Part shown: positions 1 to 8,900 of the stretch, piece after piece
Numbering within the stretch: the first letter of the stretch is position 1
How the letters are laid out: every line of letters begins with the position of its first letter
Assembly: GCA_030705745.1 (NCBI GenBank)
Contig: JAUZPT010000025.1
Location: forward strand, 1-16,375
From: Bacillota bacterium
Lineage (GTDB): Bacteria; Bacillota; Bacilli; Bacillales; Cytobacillaceae
DNA: 16,375 nucleotides
Direction of reading: 5' to 3'
Notes under the pieces: generated by a model
Told to the model about the DNA's origin: nothing
What the model saw: the letters and a program-made list of their open reading frames with translations, nothing else
Database searches by the model: none
Program-made: the position numbers and the translations under genes

Positions 1-82
1 AAACTGTTTATGGCTTTGCATGAAGTTTATGGAAGAGCTATAAGAAGAAAAAAATTATTTATATTTTGAAGGAGTGAAATAC

Positions 83-646
83 TTGGAACCAGTACAGATT
101 GAAGGATATGAGGTTAATCCTTGGACAATGTTCATTAAGCCTGTGAAATACGAGGGTAGAACTTGTTCACACATCGTCGAGTTGGAAGGTGATTTTTTGT
201 GTCCTTCTACACCAACCGATATTATTAGGAGGAGTTGTGAGTATTTTGGTGCAAGTTTTGAAGGAAGGCAGAAAGGGAGCAAACAACTTTTAAATGCCAA
301 GCATAAAGTTCCAATCATCATAGACCAGATAAATTCCATTTATTTTTTTCCAACGACCTCCCCCTCAGTATCTGGATGCATTTGGGTGTCACATGGCCAT
401 GTGACAGAGTATCGATCTATTTCTGCAAAAGAAACTTGTGTTACCTTTCAAAATAAACAATCGTATATATTTCCTATATCAAGTTTTTCTTTACTGAATC
501 AATTGCAACGTACTGCCCTATTGCAGACGAAATTGGAACAAAGAAGCGAATATAGGGATCGGAAATTTTTTTATTTAAAAAATCGTCCAGGCTATATGGA
601 AGCCTCTGAAACGAAGGGGAATTACACCAAAAATATATTTTTTTAA
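83..646 (+). CDS. comK: ComK, competence master transcription factor
   Basis: ComK binds AT-rich K-boxes and switches on the DNA-uptake and recombination genes during natural competence. The product is recognised by homology from memory to B. subtilis ComK (192 aa). Shared blocks include EGYEVN near the N-terminus, RSCEYFGASFEGR (about residues 50-62), CIWVSHGHV (about 99-107) and RTALLQTKLEQR (about 143-154). The start is set at TTG 83 (187 aa) because GAAGGAG at 68-74 lies 8 nt upstream. An in-frame GTG at 74 lies inside that Shine-Dalgarno sequence and is unlikely to be used. The gene converges with the yhjD-like gene 39 bp downstream. The C-terminal 30 residues resemble B. subtilis less than the core does. 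Only 82 bp upstream are visible, so its promoter control cannot be judged. The first 70 bases hold nothing I can name. Family assignment is confident. Confidence 0.93.
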   Translation: MEPVQIEGYEVNPWTMFIKPVKYEGRTCSHIVELEGDFLCPSTPTDIIRRSCEYFGASFEGRQKGSKQLLNAKHKVPIIIDQINSIYFFPTTSPSVSGCIWVSHGHVTEYRSISAKETCVTFQNKQSYIFPISSFSLLNQLQRTALLQTKLEQRSEYRDRKFFYLKNRPGYMEASETKGNYTKNIFF

Positions 647-685
647 ATCGTTTAAAATTAAAAAGCACTGCTGCTGTTGTTTCGC

Positions 686-1054
686 TTAACTATGGGATTG
701 ATGCCTTTTGAAAAAATAAAATTCAAGCAATTCTTGGACTTTATTTCGAATGCGCGGATTAAAGTAGTTATGATTTTCTTCATAACCTTTATAGAGGAAC
801 AAAAACATGGTAAAGGCCTCGTCCCGTTTTTTCTCGATTACTTTAAGGCTATTTTTATTCATATATTTTTTCGTCTCCGCTAAGTCTCTCTGCACAACTC
901 TCATCATTTCTTCAATAAAATCCAAATATGGCTTCCTAAGCTTGAAAGGACTTCTTTCAACCACAGCCAAATCCCGATTCAAAACGGTCAGAACCATCGG
1001 CAAATAAATGGCTTTTTCCATAATATTGCGGTCTTCCTCTGGAATTCTTGTCAT
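686..1054 (-). CDS. yhjD: YhjD-like small conserved protein of unknown function
   Basis: The 122-residue protein has no known function. It resembles B. subtilis YhjD as I remember it: an MTRIPEEDR start, a KLRKPYLDFIEE block, and GYEENHNYFNPRIRNKVQELLE near the C-terminus. It looks soluble, mainly helical and rich in charged residues, with no signal peptide or membrane segment. ATG at 1054 has a GAAGGAG Shine-Dalgarno sequence 9 nt upstream. The gene is apparently monocistronic. A sigma-A-type promoter and a LexA box lie immediately upstream on the same strand, so SOS induction is the best clue to its role. It converges with comK. The gene name rests on recalled sequence and position near addAB; the SOS link is inferred from the operator. 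Confidence 0.82.
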   Translation of the reverse strand: MTRIPEEDRNIMEKAIYLPMVLTVLNRDLAVVERSPFKLRKPYLDFIEEMMRVVQRDLAETKKYMNKNSLKVIEKKRDEAFTMFLFLYKGYEENHNYFNPRIRNKVQELLEFYFFKRHQSHS

Positions 1055-1076
1055 GGCTTAAATTCTCCTTCGAAAT

Positions 1077-1090
1077 AGAACGTTTGTTCG
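1077..1090 (-). promoter_or_regulatory. LexA (SOS) operator upstream of the yhjD-like gene
   Basis: The minus strand reads CGAACAAACGTTCT. The Bacillus LexA/DinR consensus CGAACRNRYGTTYC is matched at 13 of 14 positions, including the full GAAC-N4-GTTC core. The box sits directly downstream of the -10 hexamer, over the predicted transcription start, where a bound repressor would block RNA polymerase. The match and placement are visible; binding by LexA is inferred. Confidence 0.75.
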
Positions 1091-1097
1091 TATATTA

Positions 1098-1126
1098 ATC
1101 ATACAAAAAAAACGATCATTGTGCAA
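1098..1126 (-). promoter_or_regulatory. Sigma-A-type promoter of the yhjD-like gene
   Basis: On the minus strand TTGCAC (1126-1121) is followed after exactly 17 nt by TATGAT (1103-1098). Both hexamers are close to the sigma-A consensus. The predicted start is near 1091, about 35 nt before the ATG. Confidence 0.72.
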
Positions 1127-1181
1127 TGTTCATTTTAGGATATGCGACTACTGTCTTCGTTATTAATACTTGATTTAAGGA

Positions 1182-1219
1182 AAAAAACCGCAAAGCCATC
1201 GACTGGCTTGCGGTTTTTA
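1182..1219. terminator. Bidirectional rho-independent terminator between divergent genes
   Basis: The arms AAAAACCGCAAAGCC and GGCTTGCGGTTTTT pair around a short loop with one bulged A. A T-run follows on both strands (five T on plus, seven on minus). It lies between the starts of two divergent genes, so the transcript it ends is not obvious. It may insulate the two promoters or end a short RNA. Confidence 0.75.
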
Positions 1220-1368
1220 TTATATGAAACGGAGGATAATAAATTTCACAGTTGCCAAAATGAACTCATGTATGAGAAAGTTTTTAATAGAAGGAATAAA
1301 GACAGGGAAAAATGATTATAGGACCAAATTTCCTGGCCCAACCGATCTAAAGGAAAAAACCATAGTGA
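1219..1368 (+). other. Leader region of the LCP gene, no clear promoter
   Basis: This stretch lies between the terminator and the LCP start. I could not identify a convincing sigma-A, sigma-B or sporulation promoter. AAAGGA at 1349-1354 is the only visible Shine-Dalgarno candidate. A 15-codon ATG frame at 1269 lacks a ribosome binding site and is not called. Confidence 0.4.
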
Positions 1369-2322
1369 ATGGATGGATCGAAGATGCGAAATGAAAGACA
1401 CCAGAAGAAGACGGGAAGAAAAAAGTGGAAGGTGATTGTCCTTTTGCTACTTTTCATCTCCGGAAGTACGCTTGCTTACTCTTATTTTCAGTTTAAACAA
1501 GGACAATCCCAGTCATTAAAAAAATTACCGAAAAAAGAACAAGTTGTTTATAAATTTGAGGGACAGAAGGACCAGTTCGGGGATACGAATATATTGCTAA
1601 TGGGAAGTGATCAACGGAAAAAGGAAAACTCACGCGCGGACACGATCATGATTGCTCATTACAATGAAAATAATGGAACATTTAAATTAACCTCGATTAT
1701 GCGGGATTCGTATGTCGAGATTCCCGGACACGGCAAACATAAAATCAATGCCGCCTTTGCGTTTGGAGGCCCGGAATTGATGAGGCAAACGATAAAGGCG
1801 AATTTTGACATTGATCTTCAGTATTATGCCATCTTGGATTTCCAGGGCTTTGTACATTTGATTGATGAAGCATTCCCAAATGGGGTGGAAATAAATGTCG
1901 AAAAGAAAATGTCCCAATATATAGAATATACGTTTTTGCCAGGGGTTCAAAGAATGGATGGAAAGCACTTGCTTGCGTTTGTCCGTTTCCGCCATGACAG
2001 AATTGGTGATTTTGGCCGGGTGAAGCGCCAACAGGCGGTAATTAAGCAGCTTGGCCAGCAGATGACAAATTTTAGCACACTCACGAAATTGCCGAAATTA
2101 CTCGGTGTTATTTCCCCTTATATAAATACGAATATGAGTACAACTGATATGTTATTTATGGCGAAGGATTATTTTACAAAAAGCCACGGGACCATGCCTA
2201 CCCTTAGAATACCAGTGGATAATAGCTTCACTGAACCCCGCATAGACGGTGAAGGCGAAGTTTTGAAAATCGATGTGGAAAAAAACAAACAGGCACTGCA
2301 CGATTTTATTTTGCAAAAATAA
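1369..2322 (+). CDS. LytR-CpsA-Psr (LCP) family cell-wall glycopolymer ligase
   Basis: LCP enzymes transfer undecaprenyl-linked glycopolymers, such as wall teichoic acid, onto peptidoglycan on the outer membrane face. The 317-residue protein has a basic cytoplasmic N-terminus, one membrane segment (about 22-41) and an extracellular LCP domain (about 75-235). Family motifs are visible: NILLMGSD, SRADTIMIA with R89 and D91, SIMRDSYVEIPG with R112, KINAAFAFGG, and FVRFRHDRIGDFGRVKRQQ with R206 and R208. These arginines and the aspartate correspond to the lipid-pyrophosphate and metal-binding residues of the family. No C-terminal LytR_C domain follows. The start is uncertain: ATG 1369 has AAAGGA 14 nt upstream, and in-frame ATG 1384 has no better site. 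It could be a TagU-like or YvhJ-like paralogue; the polymer substrate cannot be told. Confidence 0.9.
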   Translation: MDGSKMRNERHQKKTGRKKWKVIVLLLLFISGSTLAYSYFQFKQGQSQSLKKLPKKEQVVYKFEGQKDQFGDTNILLMGSDQRKKENSRADTIMIAHYNENNGTFKLTSIMRDSYVEIPGHGKHKINAAFAFGGPELMRQTIKANFDIDLQYYAILDFQGFVHLIDEAFPNGVEINVEKKMSQYIEYTFLPGVQRMDGKHLLAFVRFRHDRIGDFGRVKRQQAVIKQLGQQMTNFSTLTKLPKLLGVISPYINTNMSTTDMLFMAKDYFTKSHGTMPTLRIPVDNSFTEPRIDGEGEVLKIDVEKNKQALHDFILQK

Positions 2323-2350
2323 AATCAGTGATGAACATCATACTTGAATT

Positions 2351-2386
2351 AAAAAAGAATCCAGTCTTTGTGGATTCTTTTTTAGC
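2351..2386 (+). terminator. Rho-independent terminator after the LCP gene
   Basis: A perfect 13-bp stem, AAAAAAGAATCCA (2351-2363) with TGGATTCTTTTTT (2371-2383), closes a 7-nt loop and includes the T-run. It separates the LCP gene from addB. Confidence 0.88.
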
Positions 2387-2396
2387 AAGTCTGAAG

Positions 2397-2410
2397 CAAA
2401 CGTTTGTACG
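2397..2410 (-). promoter_or_regulatory. Possible LexA-like box over the addB promoter
   Basis: The minus strand reads CGTACAAACGTTTG, 12 of 14 against CGAACRNRYGTTYC. The changes are A to T at position 3 and the last base. It includes the perfect palindrome CAAACGTTTG and overlaps the -35 region of the addB promoter. The core GAAC is degraded to GTAC, so this is weaker than the yhjD box. Confidence 0.4.
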
Positions 2411-2417
2411 TATTTTG

Positions 2418-2426
2418 TGGTAAAAT
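2418..2426 (+). promoter_or_regulatory. Extended -10 promoter for addBA
   Basis: TGG-TAAAAT fits an extended -10 element (TGN-TATAAT). No good -35 hexamer lies 16-18 nt upstream. The predicted start, near 2433, rules out the in-frame ATG at 2434 as the normal translation start. Confidence 0.55.
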
Positions 2427-2475
2427 GTAGTGAATGAAAGCGTATAGGAATGGACAGGAGACGGAGGAATCAACC

Positions 2476-5400
2476 ATGTCTTTAAGATTGCTGATTGGTC
2501 GTTCAGGTAGTGGTAAAACAGCTTTATGCATGGATGAAATAAAAGAGAGGCTGTTGAGACAGCCGGATGGAGTGCCAATCATTTACTTAGTTCCTGAGCA
2601 AATGACATTTTTATCCGAGTATCGTCTGGCAACAGACAGAGAATTGGGTGGAATGATCCGTGCGCAAGTTTACAGTTTCTCACGGCTTGCATGGAGAATC
2701 TTGCAGGAAACAGGTGGCTATAGCCGTTATCATTTAGACAGCATTGGTCTTAACATGCTCATCAGGAAGATCATTGAGGATAAAAAAGAACATTTGAAGT
2801 TGTTTCAGCGTGCAGCTGATAAAAATGGTTTTATTGAGCAAATCGAACAAATGATTACGGAATTCAAGCGGTATTGCATCAATCCAGAAGATTTGGCAGA
2901 AGCAGATTCGATTTTTGGAAAACCATCAAAAACGTTGCAGGATAAATTACATGATCTTGAAATTATTTATAAAAGCTTTGAGGAAGCGACATTCGGCAAA
3001 TATATTGATTCTGAGGATTATTTCAGCCTTCTTGCAGAAAAAGCTGCTTCTTCAAGTTATTTGAAGGATTCAGAGATTTATATAGATGGTTTTTATAGTT
3101 TCACACCTCAGGAATACAACGTCATCGCAGCATTAATGAAGCACTGCAAGCGAGTGACGGTTAGCATGACGGCAGAAAAAGGATTTCAGCAATTGCTGGC
3201 GGACGAGCTTCATTTATTCAGAATGGCTGGAGAGAGCTGCAGGGCGCTCTTTGACATTGCGACGTCATCAGGTGTTGAAATTGAGGAAACTGTACATTTG
3301 ACAGAACAAAACCGATGGAGAAACGCATCCCTAAAGTATTTGGAATCACAATTTGATTCACGTCCTGCGATTCCAATGGCTGGGAACACGGCTATCCAAA
3401 TTTCAAGGGCTGCGAATCGAAGGGCTGAAGTCGAAGGGGTAGCAAGGGAAATTCTTCACCTCATACGTGAAAAAGGGTATCGTTACCGGGATATCGCACT
3501 ATTAGTTAGAAATGGACAGGACTATCATGAGATTCTTGAACCTGTTTTTTACGATTATCAAATTCCTTATTTCATCGATCAGAAAAGGACGATGTTAAAT
3601 CATCCATTAATTGAACTAATCAGGTCATCACTCGAAGTTATAAATGGGAATTGGCGTTATGAGCCGGTATTCCGTGCAGTCAAAACGGAATTATTGTACC
3701 CGCTTCAAGAGAATGCAGATCGAATTCGTGCACAGATGGACAAGCTAGAAAATTATGTATTGGCATACGGGATACAGGGTGGGAAGTGGACAAATAAAGC
3801 AAGATGGTCTTACAAACGATTCCGAGGTCTTGAATTAGAAATAAATGTACAAACGGACGCTGAAAAAGAGATGGAGCAGGAATTGAACGAACTACGTCTA
3901 ATAGTGACTGCGCCAATTGTACGCCTATCGAAGAGACTGAAAAAAGCTGAATCTGGCAGGAAGCTTTGTGAGGCAGTATATTTGTTTTTGGAAGAGCTGG
4001 ACTTACCGGAAAAAATCGAGAGATGGAAAACAAAGGAAGAGGAAAATGGAAACCTTGTAAAAGCAAGGGAGCATGACCAGGTCTGGAATGCTGTGATGAA
4101 TATGCTGGATCAATACGTGGAAATTTTGGGGGAAGAAAAGGTCCCGGTCAAACAATTTTTCACCATATTGGAAGCAGGCGTCGAGTCGCTTCGTTTTTCA
4201 CTTGTTCCACCAGCATTGGATCAAATCCTGATTGCGGATTTGGAAAAATCGAGACTGTCAGAAATAAAAGCAGCTTTTGTCATAGGGATGAATGAAGGTG
4301 TGCTGCCTGCAAAAGTGAAAGAAAGCGGAATTCTTGGTGATGAAGACCGGGAAACACTTCACACGTCTGGAATCAAAATCGCACCGGGCAGCGGCATTCG
4401 TTTGCTGGATGAAAATTTTCTGGCGTATAAAGCCTTTGTGACTCCATCCGATTTTTTGTACGTCAGCTATCCGATGGCCAATGAAGAGGGAAAGGCACTT
4501 ATGCCGTCCTCTTATATAAAAAGATTAAAAGATTTATTTCCCGATTGCCAAGAGCAATTTTATGCAACGGATCCTGCTGAACTAGTGGAAAACGAACAAC
4601 TTCGGTTCGTTTCAAATCCACAAACTGCACTATCCTATTTAACGGGCCAGTTCCAATTGAAAAAGAAACATTATCCTGTTTACGATTTTTGGTGGGATAT
4701 ATACAACTTTTACATGAACGGGAAATGGAAGGATAAAGCGCAAAAAGTTCTTTCAAGCCTTTTTTATACGAACAGTACTGTAAAGCTGTCCAAGGAAGCC
4801 GCTGATGAATTATATGGTGAAGACATTCAGGCGAGCGTGTCGAGGATGGAGCTATTTAATAGCTGTCCATTCTCCCATTATATACAGCATGGTTTGAAAA
4901 TAAGGGACAGGCAAATATACCGCCTGGAAGCTCCTGATATTGGTGAGTTATTTCACGCTGCCTTGAAACAAATAGCCGAAATAGTGAACGAACAAAACAT
5001 CTCTTGGGCAAGTTTGACGAAAGAGCAGTGCGAAACTCTTTCCAAACAAGCAGTCGGGTCGCTTGCACCTCGACTTCAAAATGAAATTCTCTTGAGTTCT
5101 GAAAGAAACAATTATATAAGGCGAAAATTAGAGCAAATCATTACTAGAGCTTCATTTGTTTTAAGCGAGCATGCAAAAGTTAGCGGTTTTTCTCCCATTG
5201 GCCTGGAGCTGGGATTTGGACCGAACGCACAGATTCCTCCTCTCGGATTTTCTTTAAGGGATGGAAGAAAAATGGAGCTGGTAGGTCGAATTGACCGAGT
5301 TGATAAGGCAGAGGATGAAAGTGGAGGGATATTCCTTAGGGTCATTGACTACAAATCGAGTGAAAAAGAGTTGAATTTGAGCGAAGTTTACTATGGGCTT

Positions 5401-5961
5401 TCTCTTCAAATGCTAACCTATTTGGACATCATCATTACACATTCCAAAAACCTCGCAGGGATAGAAGCCACACCAGCGGGTGTTCTGTATTTCCATGTGC
5501 ATAATCCGATGATAAATTCGACAAAAATGCTTTCAATGGATCAAATCGAACAGGAAATTATGAAGAATTTTAAAATGAACGGTCTTATTTTGGCTGATCA
5601 AAATGTCATCCGCCTTATGGACCGCTCTCTCGAGACTGGAGATTCTCAAATTATTTCTGCAGGTATAAAAAAGGACGGAACACTGTCGAAACGTTCCAAA
5701 GTGGCAGGGAAAGAAGAATTTGATGATTTAAGACATTATGTTCGGAATTTGTATGAAGAAACAGGCAATGCCATCATCGACGGCAGAGTTGACATTTCTC
5801 CATTTAAAATGAAAGATAAAAAACCATGCACTTTTTGTTCCTATAAATCGATTTGCCAATTCGATGAATCGATTGGTGACAATCATTATCGAGTTCTTCA
5901 GCCACAATCGAAGGAGGCCGTTATGGAATTGATTAGAGAGGAGGCAGAAAACAATGAGTAA
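2476..5961 (+). CDS. addB: AddB, Fe-S subunit of the AddAB helicase-nuclease
   Basis: AddB pairs with AddA to unwind and degrade double-strand DNA ends and load RecA, working in break repair and in recombination of DNA taken up by competent cells. The protein has 1161 residues (B. subtilis about 1166) and aligns throughout with that sequence as I remember it. Visible elements are the Walker A GRSGSGKT (about 8-15) and the nuclease motif VIDYKSS with D958 and K960. The four Fe-S cysteines are C797 (NSCPFSH) and C1118, C1121 and C1127 (PCTFC...SIC), with the spacing of the known cluster. ATG 2476 is chosen because GGAGG lies 8 nt upstream; in-frame ATG 2434 falls at the transcription start. The stop overlaps addA by 8 bp, so the two are translationally coupled. 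ComK may add control, as in B. subtilis, but I see no K-box. Confidence 0.97.
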   Translation: MSLRLLIGRSGSGKTALCMDEIKERLLRQPDGVPIIYLVPEQMTFLSEYRLATDRELGGMIRAQVYSFSRLAWRILQETGGYSRYHLDSIGLNMLIRKIIEDKKEHLKLFQRAADKNGFIEQIEQMITEFKRYCINPEDLAEADSIFGKPSKTLQDKLHDLEIIYKSFEEATFGKYIDSEDYFSLLAEKAASSSYLKDSEIYIDGFYSFTPQEYNVIAALMKHCKRVTVSMTAEKGFQQLLADELHLFRMAGESCRALFDIATSSGVEIEETVHLTEQNRWRNASLKYLESQFDSRPAIPMAGNTAIQISRAANRRAEVEGVAREILHLIREKGYRYRDIALLVRNGQDYHEILEPVFYDYQIPYFIDQKRTMLNHPLIELIRSSLEVINGNWRYEPVFRAVKTELLYPLQENADRIRAQMDKLENYVLAYGIQGGKWTNKARWSYKRFRGLELEINVQTDAEKEMEQELNELRLIVTAPIVRLSKRLKKAESGRKLCEAVYLFLEELDLPEKIERWKTKEEENGNLVKAREHDQVWNAVMNMLDQYVEILGEEKVPVKQFFTILEAGVESLRFSLVPPALDQILIADLEKSRLSEIKAAFVIGMNEGVLPAKVKESGILGDEDRETLHTSGIKIAPGSGIRLLDENFLAYKAFVTPSDFLYVSYPMANEEGKALMPSSYIKRLKDLFPDCQEQFYATDPAELVENEQLRFVSNPQTALSYLTGQFQLKKKHYPVYDFWWDIYNFYMNGKWKDKAQKVLSSLFYTNSTVKLSKEAADELYGEDIQASVSRMELFNSCPFSHYIQHGLKIRDRQIYRLEAPDIGELFHAALKQIAEIVNEQNISWASLTKEQCETLSKQAVGSLAPRLQNEILLSSERNNYIRRKLEQIITRASFVLSEHAKVSGFSPIGLELGFGPNAQIPPLGFSLRDGRKMELVGRIDRVDKAEDESGGIFLRVIDYKSSEKELNLSEVYYGLSLQMLTYLDIIITHSKNLAGIEATPAGVLYFHVHNPMINSTKMLSMDQIEQEIMKNFKMNGLILADQNVIRLMDRSLETGDSQIISAGIKKDGTLSKRSKVAGKEEFDDLRHYVRNLYEETGNAIIDGRVDISPFKMKDKKPCTFCSYKSICQFDESIGDNHYRVLQPQSKEAVMELIREEAENNE

Positions 5962-8900
5962 TTTCTCAATACCACCAAAGCCGGAAGGCGTGACCTGGAC
6001 GGACGATCAATGGAAAGCAATTATGGCCAAGGATCAAGATATCCTCGTTGCAGCGGCGGCAGGTTCGGGTAAAACTGCTGTGCTGGTTGAAAGGATGATT
6101 CAAAAAATAGTGGCCACAGACGAGCCGGTCAATGTGGATGAACTGCTGGTCGTAACATTTACAAACGCATCAGCAGCAGAGATGCGCCATCGAATTGGGG
6201 AAGCACTTGAAAAGGCGATTCAGCTCGATCCACAATCGAAACATTTAAGGAAACAGCTGAGCCTGTTAAACAAAGCGTCGATTTCCACTCTACATTCTTT
6301 TTGCCAGGAGGTCATCCGTAAATATTATTATTTGATCGATGTAGATCCTGGATTTCGGATCGCTGACCAGACGGAAGCCCAATTGATAAGGGATGAAGTC
6401 ATGGATGAACTTTTTGAAGAAGAATACGGAAAAAACAGCGAGGATTTTTTTCGGCTTGTCGATGCGTTTTCCAACGATAGAAGCGACGCCGCACTGCAGG
6501 ATATCGTCCGTTTTGTGTATGATTTTTCTATATCGAATTCGGTGCCTGAACGCTATTTGCAATCGATTGTTACCATGTATGAAGTAGATGCAACCGCGCA
6601 AATTGACGATTTGCCATTTGCAGGAGCGCTTTTGTATGATGTAGAGCTTCAATTGGAAGGCTCCAGGGAAATGATAGAAAAAGCACTTGAATTATCGAAG
6701 CTTCCAGGAGGGCCAGCACCTAGAGCAGAAAATTATTTGGATGATTTGGATGGAATCGACACGTTACTCGCAGCAAAAAACTATTCCTGGGCAACGATAT
6801 ACAATGCGATGCAAGTGTGGGGGTTTTCGAGAGCAAAAAATTGCAAAGGCGATGAGTTTGATGAGGAGCTAATTAAAAAAGCGCAAAAGCTTCGCGAGAA
6901 AGCGAAGAAAAAAATCCAGGACATGAAGGATGAGCTTTTTTCGCGAAAGCCTGAAAGTTTTTTGAGGGATATGGCCGAAATGCATCCGCTCATTGTATCA
7001 CTTGTATCGCTGGTACGTTCTTTTTCCAAAAGCTTTGAAAAAGTAAAAAAAGAACGAGGTCTTGTCGATTTTTCGGATTTGGAGCATTACTGCCTTGAAA
7101 TTTTGAGCGACCGGGTTACCCAAGAGGGTGAATTCATTCCTTCAGAGGCAGCACTGTCATATCGAAATCACTTTAAAGAGGTACTCGTCGATGAGTATCA
7201 GGATACAAACATGGTCCAAGAGACGATATTAAAGCTGGTTGCCCAAAATATGCTGGAATTTGGAAATCTTTTTATGGTCGGTGACGTTAAGCAATCAATT
7301 TACCGTTTCCGCCTTGCAGAGCCTAATTTGTTTTTGGGGAAGTATAGCCTGTTCAAGCCTGAGGGTAAGGCACCAGGGCTAAGGATTGATCTTTCCCAAA
7401 ATTTCAGAAGCCGACAAGAGGTTTTGGATGGAACGAATTTTATCTTTAAACAAATCATGGGCATTCGAGTCGGAGAAATACAATACGATGAGGCGGCAGA
7501 GTTGAAAAAAGGAGCTCTCTATCCTGAAGGAGACAATCCGTTAGAACTATTGTTAATTGATCGAGCAAGCGTGGAGGGGGAAGCCATTTCAACTGAAGAT
7601 GGAGAAACTGCTGAAATGGAATTCGACAAAGGTGATCTTGAACAATCACAGCTTGAAGCGAGATTGATGGCACAAAAGATCAAGGAACTGATAGATGGGG
7701 GAGCACAAGTTTTTAATGCTAAAACCAATTCTAACCGCCCACTTTTGTATCGTGATATCGTTATCCTTCTACGTTCGATGACATGGGCACCGCAAATAAT
7801 GGAGGAATTTAAAACTCAAGGTATACCGATTTATGCCAATTTATCGACCGGTTATTTCGAAGCAACAGAAGTCGCCATCATGATGTCTCTTTTAAGGGTC
7901 ATAGATAATCCGTTTCAGGATATTCCGCTTGTATCAGTTCTTCGATCCCCTATCGTTGGCCTGGATGAAGAAGAACTTGCTCGTTTGCGTATTCATCAGA
8001 AGAAAGGGTCTTTTTGGGAATCTGTTTCTTCATTTGTAAAAAACAAAGCCCCGGAAGGATCGGAGCATCTACACGAAAAGGCTTCAATTTTCTTGGAATC
8101 GCTAAAAAAATGGCGATCGATGGCAAGAAAGGGATCCCTGGCAGAGTTAATCTGGCAACTTTATCGAGATACTAGTTTTTATGATTTTGCAGGAGGGCTG
8201 CCAGGAGGAAAACAACGGCAGGCAAATCTTCGAGCATTATATGACAGGGCACGTCAATATGAAGAAACGTCATTTCGAGGCTTGTTCCGCTTCCTTCGGT
8301 TTATAGAAAGAATGATGGAGAGAGGCGATGACCTCGGGGCTGCAAGGTCGCTTGGGGAGCAAGAGGACGTAGTCCGTCTGATGACAATCCATAGCAGTAA
8401 AGGGCTGGAATTTCCGGTTGTATTTATTGCCGGATTATCTCGGCAGTTTAATCTTGCAGATATACGAAAGTCATATATGATTGATAAAGAATTCGGATTT
8501 GCTTCAAAATATGTGATTCCTGAAAAGAGAATTTCGTACCCGTCACTCCCACAAATAGCGTTCAAGAGGAAAAAACGGATGGAAATGCTGGCTGAAGAAA
8601 TGCGCGTTCTCTACGTTGCGCTGACCAGGGCCAAAGAAAAGCTCTATTTAATCGCATCTGTCAATGATGCAGAAAAAAAACTAGAGCAGTGGAGTGAAGA
8701 TTTAGGGCAACCTGAGTGGCTCTTAAAAGATTATCAACGGGCTTCAGCAACGAGTTATCTTGACTGGATTGGACCTTCGATTATCCGCCATAACGATTGC
8801 GGTGATATCAGGAGGAATCTGAAACACCATTCTGGCGAGATCATGAAGGAAATTGCGGAACATCCTTCCAAATGGAAGGTGATGGTGATTAACTCCGAAC

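Noticed and set aside
1..69. Short frames ending before comK that could be the tail of an upstream gene
   Set aside because: Only about 14 to 22 codons are visible and nothing in them is recognisable.
46..70. A/T runs before comK resembling a ComK box (AAAA-N5-TTTT)
   Set aside because: No exact AAAA-N5-TTTT pair occurs with the required spacing, and the sequence runs into the ribosome binding site.
647..685. TTTAAA-TCG-TTTAAA inverted repeat between comK and the yhjD-like gene as a terminator
   Set aside because: The stem is pure A/T and too weak to call.
2434..2475. 14-codon N-terminal extension of AddB from ATG 2434
   Set aside because: The ATG falls at the predicted transcription start without a ribosome binding site, and AddB relatives begin near the Walker A motif.
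3680..4066. Long antisense frames inside addB, addA and gerP genes
   Set aside because: They are shadows of strongly supported genes, with no recognisable motif or ribosome binding site.
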